From assembly GCA_002373775.1 (NCBI GenBank), contig DFJW01000114.1:10361-74360 (forward strand): a stretch of 64,000 nucleotides of DNA, given 5' to 3'. The stretch comes from Ruminococcus flavefaciens. GTDB lineage: Bacteria > Bacillota > Clostridia > Oscillospirales > Ruminococcaceae. The translations under genes were made by a program, and so were the position numbers. Below, piece after piece: positions 32,323 to 40,308 of the stretch; position 1 is the stretch's first letter, and each line of letters opens with the position of its first letter. The notes beneath the pieces are model-generated. The model made no database searches and was not told the DNA's origin. It saw only the letters and a program-made list of their open reading frames with translations.

Positions 32323-33588
32323 ATGAACAGTAAGATAACAGGATTATACGGCTTTTCTCCGGAACTCACAGAAATGGCAGAGAAGGCGGAGAAGGCATGT
32401 GCAAAGGCATTTGAGAGGATAGATTCTATCGCTGAATACAACGGCGCAAAGGTCCTCAAGGCTTTTGCCGACAACAAGGTAAGTGAACCTTGCTTTTATG
32501 GTTCAACGGGTTACGGATACGGAGACATGGGACGCGAGGTCATCGACAAGGTGTTCGCACAGGTGCTCGGCACAGAAGACGCTCTCGTGAGATTCAATTT
32601 CGTATCCGGAACACATGCGCTTTCAGTCGCACTGTTCGGCGTTCTGCGTACAGGCGACAAAATGGTAGCCATAACCGGCAAGCCCTACGATACACTTGAA
32701 GAAGTCATAGGACTCAGCGGCAAAAAGGGCAATGGATCGCTTATGGATTACGGCGTTGAGTATGCGCAGGTGGACCTCAGAGAAGACGGTACAGCTGATC
32801 TTGAAGGTATAACCGATGCCGTAAAGGGTGCAAAGGTCGCATACATACAGCGTTCAAGAGGTTATTCTCTACGTCCGGCATTCACAGTTGAAGACATAGG
32901 CAGGATGATAGAAGCTGCACGCAAGGGCAATCCGGATGTAATTATCATGGTGGACAACTGCTACGGTGAATTCGTGGAAGAGCGGGAGCCTTCTGATGTG
33001 GGAGCAGACCTTATGATCGGTTCGCTCATAAAGAATGCCGGCGGCGGAATAGCACGCACAGGCGGATATATTGCCGGACGTGCAGACCTTGTTGAGCTTT
33101 GTTCCTACCGTCTCACCTGTGTAGGCATGGGAAAGGAAGTCGGCTGTACACTCGGTATGAACCGTGAACTGCTTCTCGGGCTTTTCTTTGCACCGGATGT
33201 AGTAGCTGCTGCCATCAGGACTTCCGCTTTTGCCAGTGAGCTTTTCACCATGATGGGATACGAGTGCTCACCAAGAAAAGATGATCCCAGAGGAGATATA
33301 ATCACCGCAGTAAAGCTGGAGACCGAGGAAAAACTCTGTGCATTCTGCCGCGGTATACAGAAAGGCGCACCTGTGGATTCATTCGTAACTCCCGAGCCGT
33401 GGGACATGCCCGGATATTCCGATCAGGTCATAATGGCAGCCGGTGCATTCACAAACGGAGCTTCCATTGAACTTTCAGCAGATGCACCTCTGCGTGAACC
33501 ATACGCAGTATGGATGCAGGGCGGCATCACATACACCAGCGGAAAGCTGGGCGTTATGCTTGCAGCCAAAGAGATGATGAATCTGTAA
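32323..33588 (+). CDS. Methionine gamma-lyase family / aluminium resistance-like PLP enzyme
   Basis: 421 residues, fold-type I PLP protein. The sequence matches the Met_gamma_lyase family named after aluminium resistance proteins: CFYGSTGYGYGDMGREVIDK, then RFNFVSGTHALSVALFG, the Asp of MVDNCYGEF, and the PLP lysine in GSLIKNAGGGIA. It probably eliminates sulfur from a methionine- or cysteine-like substrate. Last gene of the four-gene operon 29465-33588, 16 bases after the GNAT gene. The grouping with peptidases suggests peptide and amino acid catabolism. Confidence 0.88.
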   Translation: MNSKITGLYGFSPELTEMAEKAEKACAKAFERIDSIAEYNGAKVLKAFADNKVSEPCFYGSTGYGYGDMGREVIDKVFAQVLGTEDALVRFNFVSGTHALSVALFGVLRTGDKMVAITGKPYDTLEEVIGLSGKKGNGSLMDYGVEYAQVDLREDGTADLEGITDAVKGAKVAYIQRSRGYSLRPAFTVEDIGRMIEAARKGNPDVIIMVDNCYGEFVEEREPSDVGADLMIGSLIKNAGGGIARTGGYIAGRADLVELCSYRLTCVGMGKEVGCTLGMNRELLLGLFFAPDVVAAAIRTSAFASELFTMMGYECSPRKDDPRGDIITAVKLETEEKLCAFCRGIQKGAPVDSFVTPEPWDMPGYSDQVIMAAGAFTNGASIELSADAPLREPYAVWMQGGITYTSGKLGVMLAAKEMMNL

Positions 33589-33596
33589 TAAAAGAA

Positions 33597-33624
33597 AAGG
33601 CAGTTCAGATGAACTGCCTTTTTT
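33597..33624. terminator. Bidirectional terminator
   Basis: AAGGCAGTTC (33597-33606) pairs with GAACTGCCTT (33611-33620), with T-tract on the plus strand and A-rich left flank giving a T-tract on the minus strand. It separates convergent genes. Confidence 0.9.
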
Positions 33625-33637
33625 ATGTCGTCCGGCA

Positions 33638-36163
33638 TCAGCCGTATTTTTCAGAGAGGTATATGTAGATCCTGTCCTGCATAGTCTCAGCGCATTGCTC
33701 GGCGGTTACCTCACCGTTGAAATAGCGTGAAGTTTCCTCATTAGCGAGATTGTAAAGCTCATTCGCAGCTTCAATATCCGTGCCGGTGATAGCACTGACA
33801 CTTCCCCGTGAGATGTATTCGCCTTTTGAGATCATATCGTTCACAGTCTCAACTATCTCTTCGTCCACACTGCCTATCTTCACGAATTCCGGCACCACAC
33901 TGTCAAGTTTTTCGTGATACCAGATCATGCCGTGATAGTCACGGAAGTCTTCACTGTAAGTGCCCTGATCCACAGCGTCAGTGTAATCAAAGGAGGAAGT
34001 GTCGCTGATATTCTTTTCAGCCTGCAAAGCCATTCCGGAAGTGGTTATCGGCAGACCGCCGTAACTGCGTGAACTGTGGCTGGTGTATGTGTTGAGGAAA
34101 TTGCTGGTGAATTCATCGCTGAATATATATTTCAGGCATTTCCATGCCAGATCTTTTTTATCTGACTTGGCGTATATGCTGAAACAGTTATTGACTTCTA
34201 TTGAATAGGGATGAGAGCTTCCGTCCAGGGAAGGACTGCCCATAGTTGTTATGGGTTCTCCGCCGAATTCTCCTTTTGCAAGGTACATATAGCTCTGATA
34301 GTCGCCTACAAGAACGTTATCGAATATTTCGTAGTCATCGGCAAAGCGTATCTGATAGTAAGCTGCGTTATTGCGCATCTCATCCGGAGCCGGTTCGCTC
34401 TGATAGTTCTCATCCGGAGGTGTCTCAGGGACACCTTCATTGCAGTATTCCAGAAAACTGATAAAGCTGTCGGAATCAAAATCACATTCAAGGCTGTTGG
34501 TGTCTATCCACTTGTCCCACATGCTGACAAAGCGTGCATATTTGGTCTCTTGTGTATTGTCCGTCACACTCTCGGGCTTTTCTCTGAGAGGCTGCGGAGG
34601 ATCGCGCATAACATCAATGAATGTGTAGATATCCCACTTGTCTATATCCTTCACATATTTGGTCTTGGCGGTATAATACAGTCCGAGATTGAAAGTTCTT
34701 GGCAGCAGCTGTATTTTCCCGTTGTTGAGATCGCTTATAGCCTGCATCACAGACGGGAAGATATCACTGCGGCTGAAATCCTCATCATTGTCAAGGTATT
34801 CTCCGAGATCCGCCAGCATACCCTGGTGGATCAGGTCGAAATTGCCAAGTTCTCCTCTGGTGCTGGTGTAGAATATATCCGGAATATCTCCGCTGAGCAT
34901 ATCATCACGCAGCTTCTGTTCTGCTCTTTCATTTGCCTTTTCATACGCCTCAGCACTGCCGGAGGTTGATTTGAAGTATTCTTTCACCTCAACGCGGAAT
35001 TCATCCTGACTATCGTTGATGAAGGTCACGAATTCCGGAAGGTCCCAGTCATTCTGCCATGTTCCGATAGTGATGACAGGGATGCTGTCAAGTTCTTCCG
35101 GAGTGCATGGTGTGTACTTTTTCAGACTTATCTTACCGTCTGTCGGCTTGTTGGAAGCGATGATGAGATCGCCGTCATCAGCAATGACGAAGCCTACGAA
35201 GTCGTTGATCTGACAGTCTGCGCGGTTAAGGGCGAAGATCGGTTCAATGGCAGCGTTTTCAGAGCGTATGCCGTAGATAGCGGTCTGTCCGACGATGTAC
35301 AATGAATAGTCACCGGTACCGGGGAGAAGTTCGGAGTGTATGCTCTCAGGCATGGTATAAGTGACGGACGACTCTTCAAGGACGCCTTCCGCATTCAGTC
35401 TGCGAAGCTGCACGGTGTCATCATTGTAACGCACTGCGCATATGATATTGTTGCTGCTGTCTCTGCCTATCTCTTCAACCATGCCGCCCTCAGGTTCAAC
35501 GACAGAAAGATACTGACCGTCGATAGTGAAGGCGTGGTAAGAGCCGTTGATGCACACCAGAACAGTTTCACCGTTTGTGGCGATGCCGGTTATATAGGTG
35601 TGCTCATCGAGTGTGATATCAGCGCCGGTGACGGGCGAATCAGTGAGTTTTGTGCCGTCGGGGGAATAGGTGATGATACGGCATTCATACTCAGCCTGTT
35701 CCAAGTATTCCTGCTGATTATCGTAGTAATGCTGATAATTCTCGGGAAGCGAGGGATCGGGCAGATCGCCGTAATCGGCAAAGTCTATGAATTCGACCAG
35801 AGTTCCGTCCTCAGCTGCGTCGATATCATAGCAAAGCATGGTCTTGAAGTTTTCCATTCTGAGGGGACTGAATTCCGAGAGATCTGCATTTGCGTGCCAG
35901 AATTCGGGAGTGTTCTCGCCTGTACCGAGAATAAGATAATCACTGCTGCCGTTGTAAGGCTCGAAACAGTATATCATTTTTATGTCATCCGGAGACTTCA
36001 GATTCTCCCTTTTGTATGCTGCGTCCTCCGGCTGTACAGCCTCAAAGACTGTTGGCTGTCTTTCAGAGACGCTGTCCGAAGAACTGCTGACGGACTTGTT
36101 CCCGCACGACACACAGGCGGAGAGGATAGCTGCTGATGTAAGTAATGCTGCTGCTTTTTTCAT
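33638..36163 (-). CDS. Large extracellular solute-binding lipoprotein
   Basis: 841 residues from ATG 36163 (GAAAGGAGTAATCACC upstream). Lipobox CVSC (Cys 20). The N-terminal half (about 45-385) has repeated beta-strand blocks, perhaps a propeller. The C-terminal half (about 390-841) is a family 1 solute-binding fold (ITIGTWQNDWDLPEFVTFIN, then GDIPDIFYTS and KDLAWKCLKYIFSDEFTSNF). It should bind a sugar for an ABC importer, but no permease genes are near. It faces a LacI-sensor/GGDEF gene and has a palindromic operator in its promoter, so it is probably regulated by carbohydrate. Confidence 0.85.
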   Translation of the reverse strand: MKKAAALLTSAAILSACVSCGNKSVSSSSDSVSERQPTVFEAVQPEDAAYKRENLKSPDDIKMIYCFEPYNGSSDYLILGTGENTPEFWHANADLSEFSPLRMENFKTMLCYDIDAAEDGTLVEFIDFADYGDLPDPSLPENYQHYYDNQQEYLEQAEYECRIITYSPDGTKLTDSPVTGADITLDEHTYITGIATNGETVLVCINGSYHAFTIDGQYLSVVEPEGGMVEEIGRDSSNNIICAVRYNDDTVQLRRLNAEGVLEESSVTYTMPESIHSELLPGTGDYSLYIVGQTAIYGIRSENAAIEPIFALNRADCQINDFVGFVIADDGDLIIASNKPTDGKISLKKYTPCTPEELDSIPVITIGTWQNDWDLPEFVTFINDSQDEFRVEVKEYFKSTSGSAEAYEKANERAEQKLRDDMLSGDIPDIFYTSTRGELGNFDLIHQGMLADLGEYLDNDEDFSRSDIFPSVMQAISDLNNGKIQLLPRTFNLGLYYTAKTKYVKDIDKWDIYTFIDVMRDPPQPLREKPESVTDNTQETKYARFVSMWDKWIDTNSLECDFDSDSFISFLEYCNEGVPETPPDENYQSEPAPDEMRNNAAYYQIRFADDYEIFDNVLVGDYQSYMYLAKGEFGGEPITTMGSPSLDGSSHPYSIEVNNCFSIYAKSDKKDLAWKCLKYIFSDEFTSNFLNTYTSHSSRSYGGLPITTSGMALQAEKNISDTSSFDYTDAVDQGTYSEDFRDYHGMIWYHEKLDSVVPEFVKIGSVDEEIVETVNDMISKGEYISRGSVSAITGTDIEAANELYNLANEETSRYFNGEVTAEQCAETMQDRIYIYLSEKYG

Positions 36164-36241
36164 GGTGATTACTCCTTTCAGATACCTTGCGGTGTATTCT
36201 GTAATAAGTGACCTGAGGGCGGTCAAAAAGACGAAACTGCG

Positions 36242-36269
36242 ACAATATTTGTACATATGCACAAATCAA
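36242..36269 (-). promoter_or_regulatory. Promoter with embedded palindromic operator for the solute-binding protein
   Basis: Minus strand: TTGATT (36269-36264), 16 bases, TATTGT (36247-36242). The spacer is almost filled by a near-perfect palindrome, ATTTGTACATATGCACAAAT (36247-36266, one mismatched pair), with half-sites ATTTGT and ACAAAT. A repressor bound there would block the promoter. The nearby LacI-family regulator is a candidate. Confidence 0.6.
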
Positions 36270-36340
36270 AAGTGCTCCTGATGTGCAATTGAACGAAATT
36301 TCATCAAATCATTTCAAGACCTTTTATTTTTTTCAAAACG

Positions 36341-36349
36341 TGGTATAAT
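36341..36349 (+). promoter_or_regulatory. Extended -10 promoter for the GGDEF gene
   Basis: TGGTATAAT (36341-36349), with no good -35. An identical element occurs at 38452-38460. Confidence 0.5.
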
Positions 36350-36395
36350 AAAAGTATAAGTATTATGCTCTTAATATACTGGCAGAGGTGAGAAC

Positions 36396-38330
36396 ATGGA
36401 TGACGACAGAATAAAGAACATAGCGGTAGTAGTTTCAGGACTTGATGAGGAATACCAGAACAATATAATATGCGGTATCAATCAGGCTGCAAGGGATAAT
36501 TCTATGAATATCTCCTATTTTTCAGCCTTTGGAGGAATGCTTGCCAGCAAACGCTTTGACATCGGCGAATACAGCATATATAACCTGATAGACTTTACCC
36601 GCTTTGACGGCGCCATTCTCATGACAAATACGATAAGTGATACTTCCGTCAGGGAAAGAGTGATACAGAGCGTCCGAAAAGCAGGTATTCCTGCGGTCAT
36701 ATTTGATTGTGACAATCACCGGGAATTCTACAACATAAGCATTGACAACACCACAGCAATGAGAGAGCTTATCAGCCATGTCATAACCAAGCACGGTGCA
36801 AGAGTGCTGAACTACATATCAGGTCCGCTTGAAAATCCGGAAGCACGTGCGAGATATGATGCCTTCTTCGACGTCCTCCGCGAGAACGGCATAACGCCGG
36901 ATGAGCGAAGGATATATTACGGCGGATTCCGCAGTCCTGACGGAAGGCAGGCGGTAGATGACTTCATGGAGTCGGGGATGTCCATGCCGGATGCTTTCAT
37001 ATGTGCAAATGATGCCATGGCTCTCACAGCTGTAACAGCACTTGAAAAATACGGTTTCAAAGTTCCGGAAGACGTTATCGTTACCGGATTTGACTACACA
37101 TACAATGCCCGGAATTTCACACCTGCGCTGACATCGGTGGACCGTCCGCTTTATACAGCCGGACTCAGGGCAGGAAATGTAATATGCAGCCTTGCCGACG
37201 GATTGTGTCCCGAAAATGATCTCAGACTCAAAGCAGTTCCGGTATTTTCCGAGAGCTGCGGATGTTCAGCAGCGGCGGAAAGCGCTGATATAAAGGAGTA
37301 CAGAAAGCACACTTACCGTCATGTCGAGACGATGAATTCAAACATATCCACGCTGAACAGACTTATCGCAGGTCTTGCCGAGACGGAGAATTCCTCCGAG
37401 AATTACGATATGATAGAAAGCATAGCCGCCGAGCTGGAATGCGAGAAATTCAGTCTCTGTCTGACCGAGGACTGGCAGGACGCATTTGGCGTGAGCATGC
37501 CGGTAGATATGGAAAAGCCGTCCTACTCTGCGTATATGACAGCACCTATAATATGGGACAAGGGAGAGCGCCGCAGTGTCGGATATTTTCCGAGCAGCAG
37601 CATGTATCCGGAATTTCCTGAGACGGGCGGGAATATCAGCTACTTCATGCCCCTGCATTTCCGCGAGAGATGTCTGGGCTACTGCATAATCACCAACGGA
37701 GATTTCCCGATAGCCAGTCTGCTGTGTCAGTCCCTGACCATGACCATAAGCAATTCCATAGAGAATATCCGGAAACTTTTTCACCTCAACAAGGCTATGG
37801 ATGAGCTGAACCGCCTTTATGTCATTGATCCGCTGTGCAATATATATAACCGCAACGGATTCATAAATATAGCCGATGACATGTACCATGACTGCGTAAC
37901 ACTGAAGCGCAAGGTGATGCTCAGCTTTGTAGACATGGACGGACTGAAATATATCAACGACAACTACGGCCATAACGAAGGCGACTTTGCGATACAGCGC
38001 CTTGCCAGCGTGATACAGGAATGCTGCGGACACGGCAGTATATGTGCGCGTTTCGGAGGCGACGAATTCGTCATATTCGATTCCGGAGCGACTGAGGGAT
38101 CGGCAGAAGCGCTGGAGCGTAAGTTCAACGCCAAGCTGGACAATATGAACGCCATAATCAAAAAGCCATACAAGCTTTCTGCAAGCATCGGAAGCGTGAT
38201 AACATTTGCCGAAGAGGACAAAACTCTCTATTACATAATCCATCAGGCAGATGAAAAAATGTATGAGATAAAGCGCGGAAAAAAGAATTCCCGCAGGAGT
38301 GAGAGTTCCGCAGATACCGAAGAAAACTGA
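36396..38330 (+). CDS. LacI-type sugar-binding sensor fused to a diguanylate cyclase (GGDEF) domain
   Basis: 644 residues with no signal peptide or membrane span, so cytosolic. Residues 5-290 form a periplasmic-binding-protein fold of the LacI type (PDAFICANDAMALTAVTALE, then VPEDVIVTGFDYT) but without the DNA-binding helix-turn-helix. A middle region (about 300-465) looks GAF-like. The GGDEF domain (about 475-635) has the intact active site RFGGDEF (GGDEF at 554-558). The RxxD product-inhibition site is absent (GHGS at 545-548). It should make cyclic di-GMP in response to a sugar or similar ligand. The neighbours are a solute-binding protein and a LacI regulator. Confidence 0.9.
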   Translation: MDDDRIKNIAVVVSGLDEEYQNNIICGINQAARDNSMNISYFSAFGGMLASKRFDIGEYSIYNLIDFTRFDGAILMTNTISDTSVRERVIQSVRKAGIPAVIFDCDNHREFYNISIDNTTAMRELISHVITKHGARVLNYISGPLENPEARARYDAFFDVLRENGITPDERRIYYGGFRSPDGRQAVDDFMESGMSMPDAFICANDAMALTAVTALEKYGFKVPEDVIVTGFDYTYNARNFTPALTSVDRPLYTAGLRAGNVICSLADGLCPENDLRLKAVPVFSESCGCSAAAESADIKEYRKHTYRHVETMNSNISTLNRLIAGLAETENSSENYDMIESIAAELECEKFSLCLTEDWQDAFGVSMPVDMEKPSYSAYMTAPIIWDKGERRSVGYFPSSSMYPEFPETGGNISYFMPLHFRERCLGYCIITNGDFPIASLLCQSLTMTISNSIENIRKLFHLNKAMDELNRLYVIDPLCNIYNRNGFINIADDMYHDCVTLKRKVMLSFVDMDGLKYINDNYGHNEGDFAIQRLASVIQECCGHGSICARFGGDEFVIFDSGATEGSAEALERKFNAKLDNMNAIIKKPYKLSASIGSVITFAEEDKTLYYIIHQADEKMYEIKRGKKNSRRSESSADTEEN

Positions 38331-38332
38331 TA

Positions 38333-38368
38333 AAACATGCAGCTCTGGGATCAGGGCTGCATGTTTTT
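38333..38368 (+). terminator. Terminator after the GGDEF gene
   Basis: AAACATGCAGC (38333-38343) pairs with GCTGCATGTTT (38356-38366), followed by TT and G. Confidence 0.85.
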
Positions 38369-38451
38369 GTTCAAAAGCGATGATATACGGTGTTCGGATT
38401 TGACATAACATACAAATTTTGTCACAATGACTTTATTTATTGCTTAAAGCA

Positions 38452-38460
38452 TGGTATAAT
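38452..38460 (+). promoter_or_regulatory. Extended -10 promoter for the LacI-family gene
   Basis: TGGTATAAT (38452-38460), weak -35. A spaced inverted repeat, TGACA (38401-38405) and TGTCA (38420-38424), lies just upstream and could be an autoregulatory site. Confidence 0.5.
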
Positions 38461-38522
38461 TATCGTGTTAAATCGTATTAAATAATTATGGGGCTCGTGA
38501 TCCCCATGATATGAGGTGGAAT

Positions 38523-39554
38523 ATGAAAAATGGCGTAAAAATGCTGGATATAGCCAGAAAACTGAATGTCAGCGTCGTGACTGTATCCAACGCGCTCGGC
38601 GGACGCGACGGTGTAAGCGATGAGATGAGACAGAAGATCTGCGAGACCGCCGACAAAATGGGGTACAAACCGTCAAATACCAAGAGCGGGAATAAGTCAG
38701 GCTTCCTCCCGAGAATGGGAAAGAACATAGGCATACTTACATCCGAGCGCTTTGTGGGTTCGAGAGGAACATTTTACTGGGAACTCACTGCCAATATATC
38801 CAACAGGCTCTCACAGATGAACCTGACTACAGTTTATGAATGTATAGGGCGTGAGAGCGAAAAACTGGCAGTGATACCGAATATGATAGCTGAGAAGAAA
38901 GTGGACGGCGTATTCGTCATAGGACAGGTACACCGCAATTACATAGAAATGCTCAGCCGGATAGATATACCCATGGTGTTCGTGGATTTCTATGACTGCC
39001 GCTATAACGTGGATTCCGTAAATTCTGACAGCTTCAACGGCGGGTATCTGCTCACAGACCATCTCATCAGCAGGGGACACCGTGACATCGGATTCTTCGG
39101 CAATTTCAACGCTACAAGCAGTATCAATGACCGATTTCTCGGATATCTGAAATGTCTTATCGAGAACAACATCCCTTACAGACGCGACTGGACGCTTGAT
39201 GACCGCGACGATATGGGCATCCTCTACAGCGATATCCATTTCCCGGACGATATGCCCACTGCATTCGTGTGCAACTGTGACGAGACAGCCTTCCGCGTGA
39301 TATCTGCCCTTCGTACAAAGGGCGTCCGTGTACCGGAGGATATATCCGTTGTGGGATATGACAACTATACCGTTTCAAATATCTGCATCCCGGCAATAAC
39401 TACGATAGAAGTCGATATCGACCGCATGTCTGAGTCCTCAGTTGAGCTTATGGTCCGCAAGCTGAGCACTCCGGGTTATTCCGAGGGCAGACGCATTATA
39501 ATAGGAAAGCTGATCGAAAAAAACAGCGTTTTCGATATAAGCAGTTCAGTCTGA
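38523..39554 (+). CDS. LacI family transcriptional regulator
   Basis: 343 residues from ATG 38523 (GAGGTGG upstream). The N-terminal helix-turn-helix is typical, VKMLDIARKLNVSVVTVSNA, with the hinge segment ADKMGYKPSNT. The ligand-binding domain (about 60-335) has VDGVFVIGQ, the AFVCNCDETAFRVISALR helix and VPEDISVVGYDNY. It probably represses carbohydrate genes. The palindrome upstream of the solute-binding gene (36247-36266) is a candidate target. The DUF5662 gene follows after 12 bases. Confidence 0.92.
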   Translation: MKNGVKMLDIARKLNVSVVTVSNALGGRDGVSDEMRQKICETADKMGYKPSNTKSGNKSGFLPRMGKNIGILTSERFVGSRGTFYWELTANISNRLSQMNLTTVYECIGRESEKLAVIPNMIAEKKVDGVFVIGQVHRNYIEMLSRIDIPMVFVDFYDCRYNVDSVNSDSFNGGYLLTDHLISRGHRDIGFFGNFNATSSINDRFLGYLKCLIENNIPYRRDWTLDDRDDMGILYSDIHFPDDMPTAFVCNCDETAFRVISALRTKGVRVPEDISVVGYDNYTVSNICIPAITTIEVDIDRMSESSVELMVRKLSTPGYSEGRRIIIGKLIEKNSVFDISSSV

Positions 39555-39566
39555 GGAGGTAAAGCA

Positions 39567-40139
39567 ATGCTCATCGAAAACTTTTTCGGACATCTTTCCA
39601 CTGTTGTGAGACATCGTCATAAAGTGATGCTGCACTGTTTCCGTGCCGGCATAATCCGACGCGGTCTGCTGCACGATCTTTCCAAGTTCTCACCCACTGA
39701 ATTCATCCCGGGTGTGCTTTACTATCAGGGCAGCCGCAGTCCGAACGAAAAAGAGCGTGAGGAGACCGGCAGTTCAAAGGCGTGGATGCACCATAAGGGA
39801 CGCAACAGGCATCATTTCGAATACTGGACTGATTACAGCCCCGAGACAAAAAGGCTGGAACCGGTCCGCATGCCGGATGTGTTCATCGCAGAGATGTTCT
39901 GCGACCGTGTTGCAGCGTCCAAAATATACAATAAAGAAAGCTATACCGACGGAATGCCGCTGGATTACTATATGCGCGGAAAACACAGACGCCTCATTGA
40001 GAAGGAAACGGCTGCCAAGCTGGAATTCCTTCTGCGCATGCTCAAAGTGAGAGGCGAGGACGAGACATTCCGGTATATACGCCGTCAGCTAAGACGCGGC
40101 AGACGCAGCTGGGAAGGGCTTGACATAAACAGTTTCTGA
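39567..40139 (+). CDS. DUF5662 family protein
   Basis: 190 residues, soluble. The N-terminal part has the HD-like pattern VVRHRHKVMLHCF, GLLHDLSKFSPTEF and HHKGRNRHHFEYW, where conserved His and Asp could bind metal. It matches DUF5662 in length and motifs. Homologues are common in Firmicutes and are sometimes mislabelled catalase. It starts 12 bases after the LacI gene with its own GGAGG site, so it is probably co-transcribed. The reaction is unknown. Confidence 0.75.
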   Translation: MLIENFFGHLSTVVRHRHKVMLHCFRAGIIRRGLLHDLSKFSPTEFIPGVLYYQGSRSPNEKEREETGSSKAWMHHKGRNRHHFEYWTDYSPETKRLEPVRMPDVFIAEMFCDRVAASKIYNKESYTDGMPLDYYMRGKHRRLIEKETAAKLEFLLRMLKVRGEDETFRYIRRQLRRGRRSWEGLDINSF

Positions 40140-40171
40140 GCCGGAAAACGTACATCACAGCAAGAATTAAC

Positions 40172-40200
40172 TTGACATAGCTGCTTATTTGTGGCATAAT
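40172..40200 (+). promoter_or_regulatory. Promoter of the GH9 cellulase gene
   Basis: TTGACA (40172-40177), 17 bases, CATAAT (40195-40200). Confidence 0.8.
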
Positions 40201-40308
40201 CTAAGTAGAATGGAAAACGCCGGAGTTTTTTCTCCGGGACGGCATCGTATACTCGTGAGAGGGACTGCTGAAACATGCAGCCAAATAAAATGAGAGGAGA
40301 GTTTTACT
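40201..40308 (+). other. About 100-base structured leader of the GH9 gene
   Basis: The untranslated leader contains a CCGGAG-TTTTTT-CTCCGG hairpin near 40220-40240, nested within GCCG/CGGC, and later a CTGC/GCAG hairpin near 40264-40280. It ends with the GAGGAGAG ribosome binding site. No known riboswitch consensus was recognised. Confidence 0.4.

Noticed and set aside
40201..40308. GH9 leader considered as a cyclic di-GMP riboswitch, given the GGDEF gene nearby
   Set aside because: The GGGACG-like piece is present by itself. The other conserved GEMM segments (CACGCACAGGGCAAACC-type and the tetraloop/receptor) are missing.
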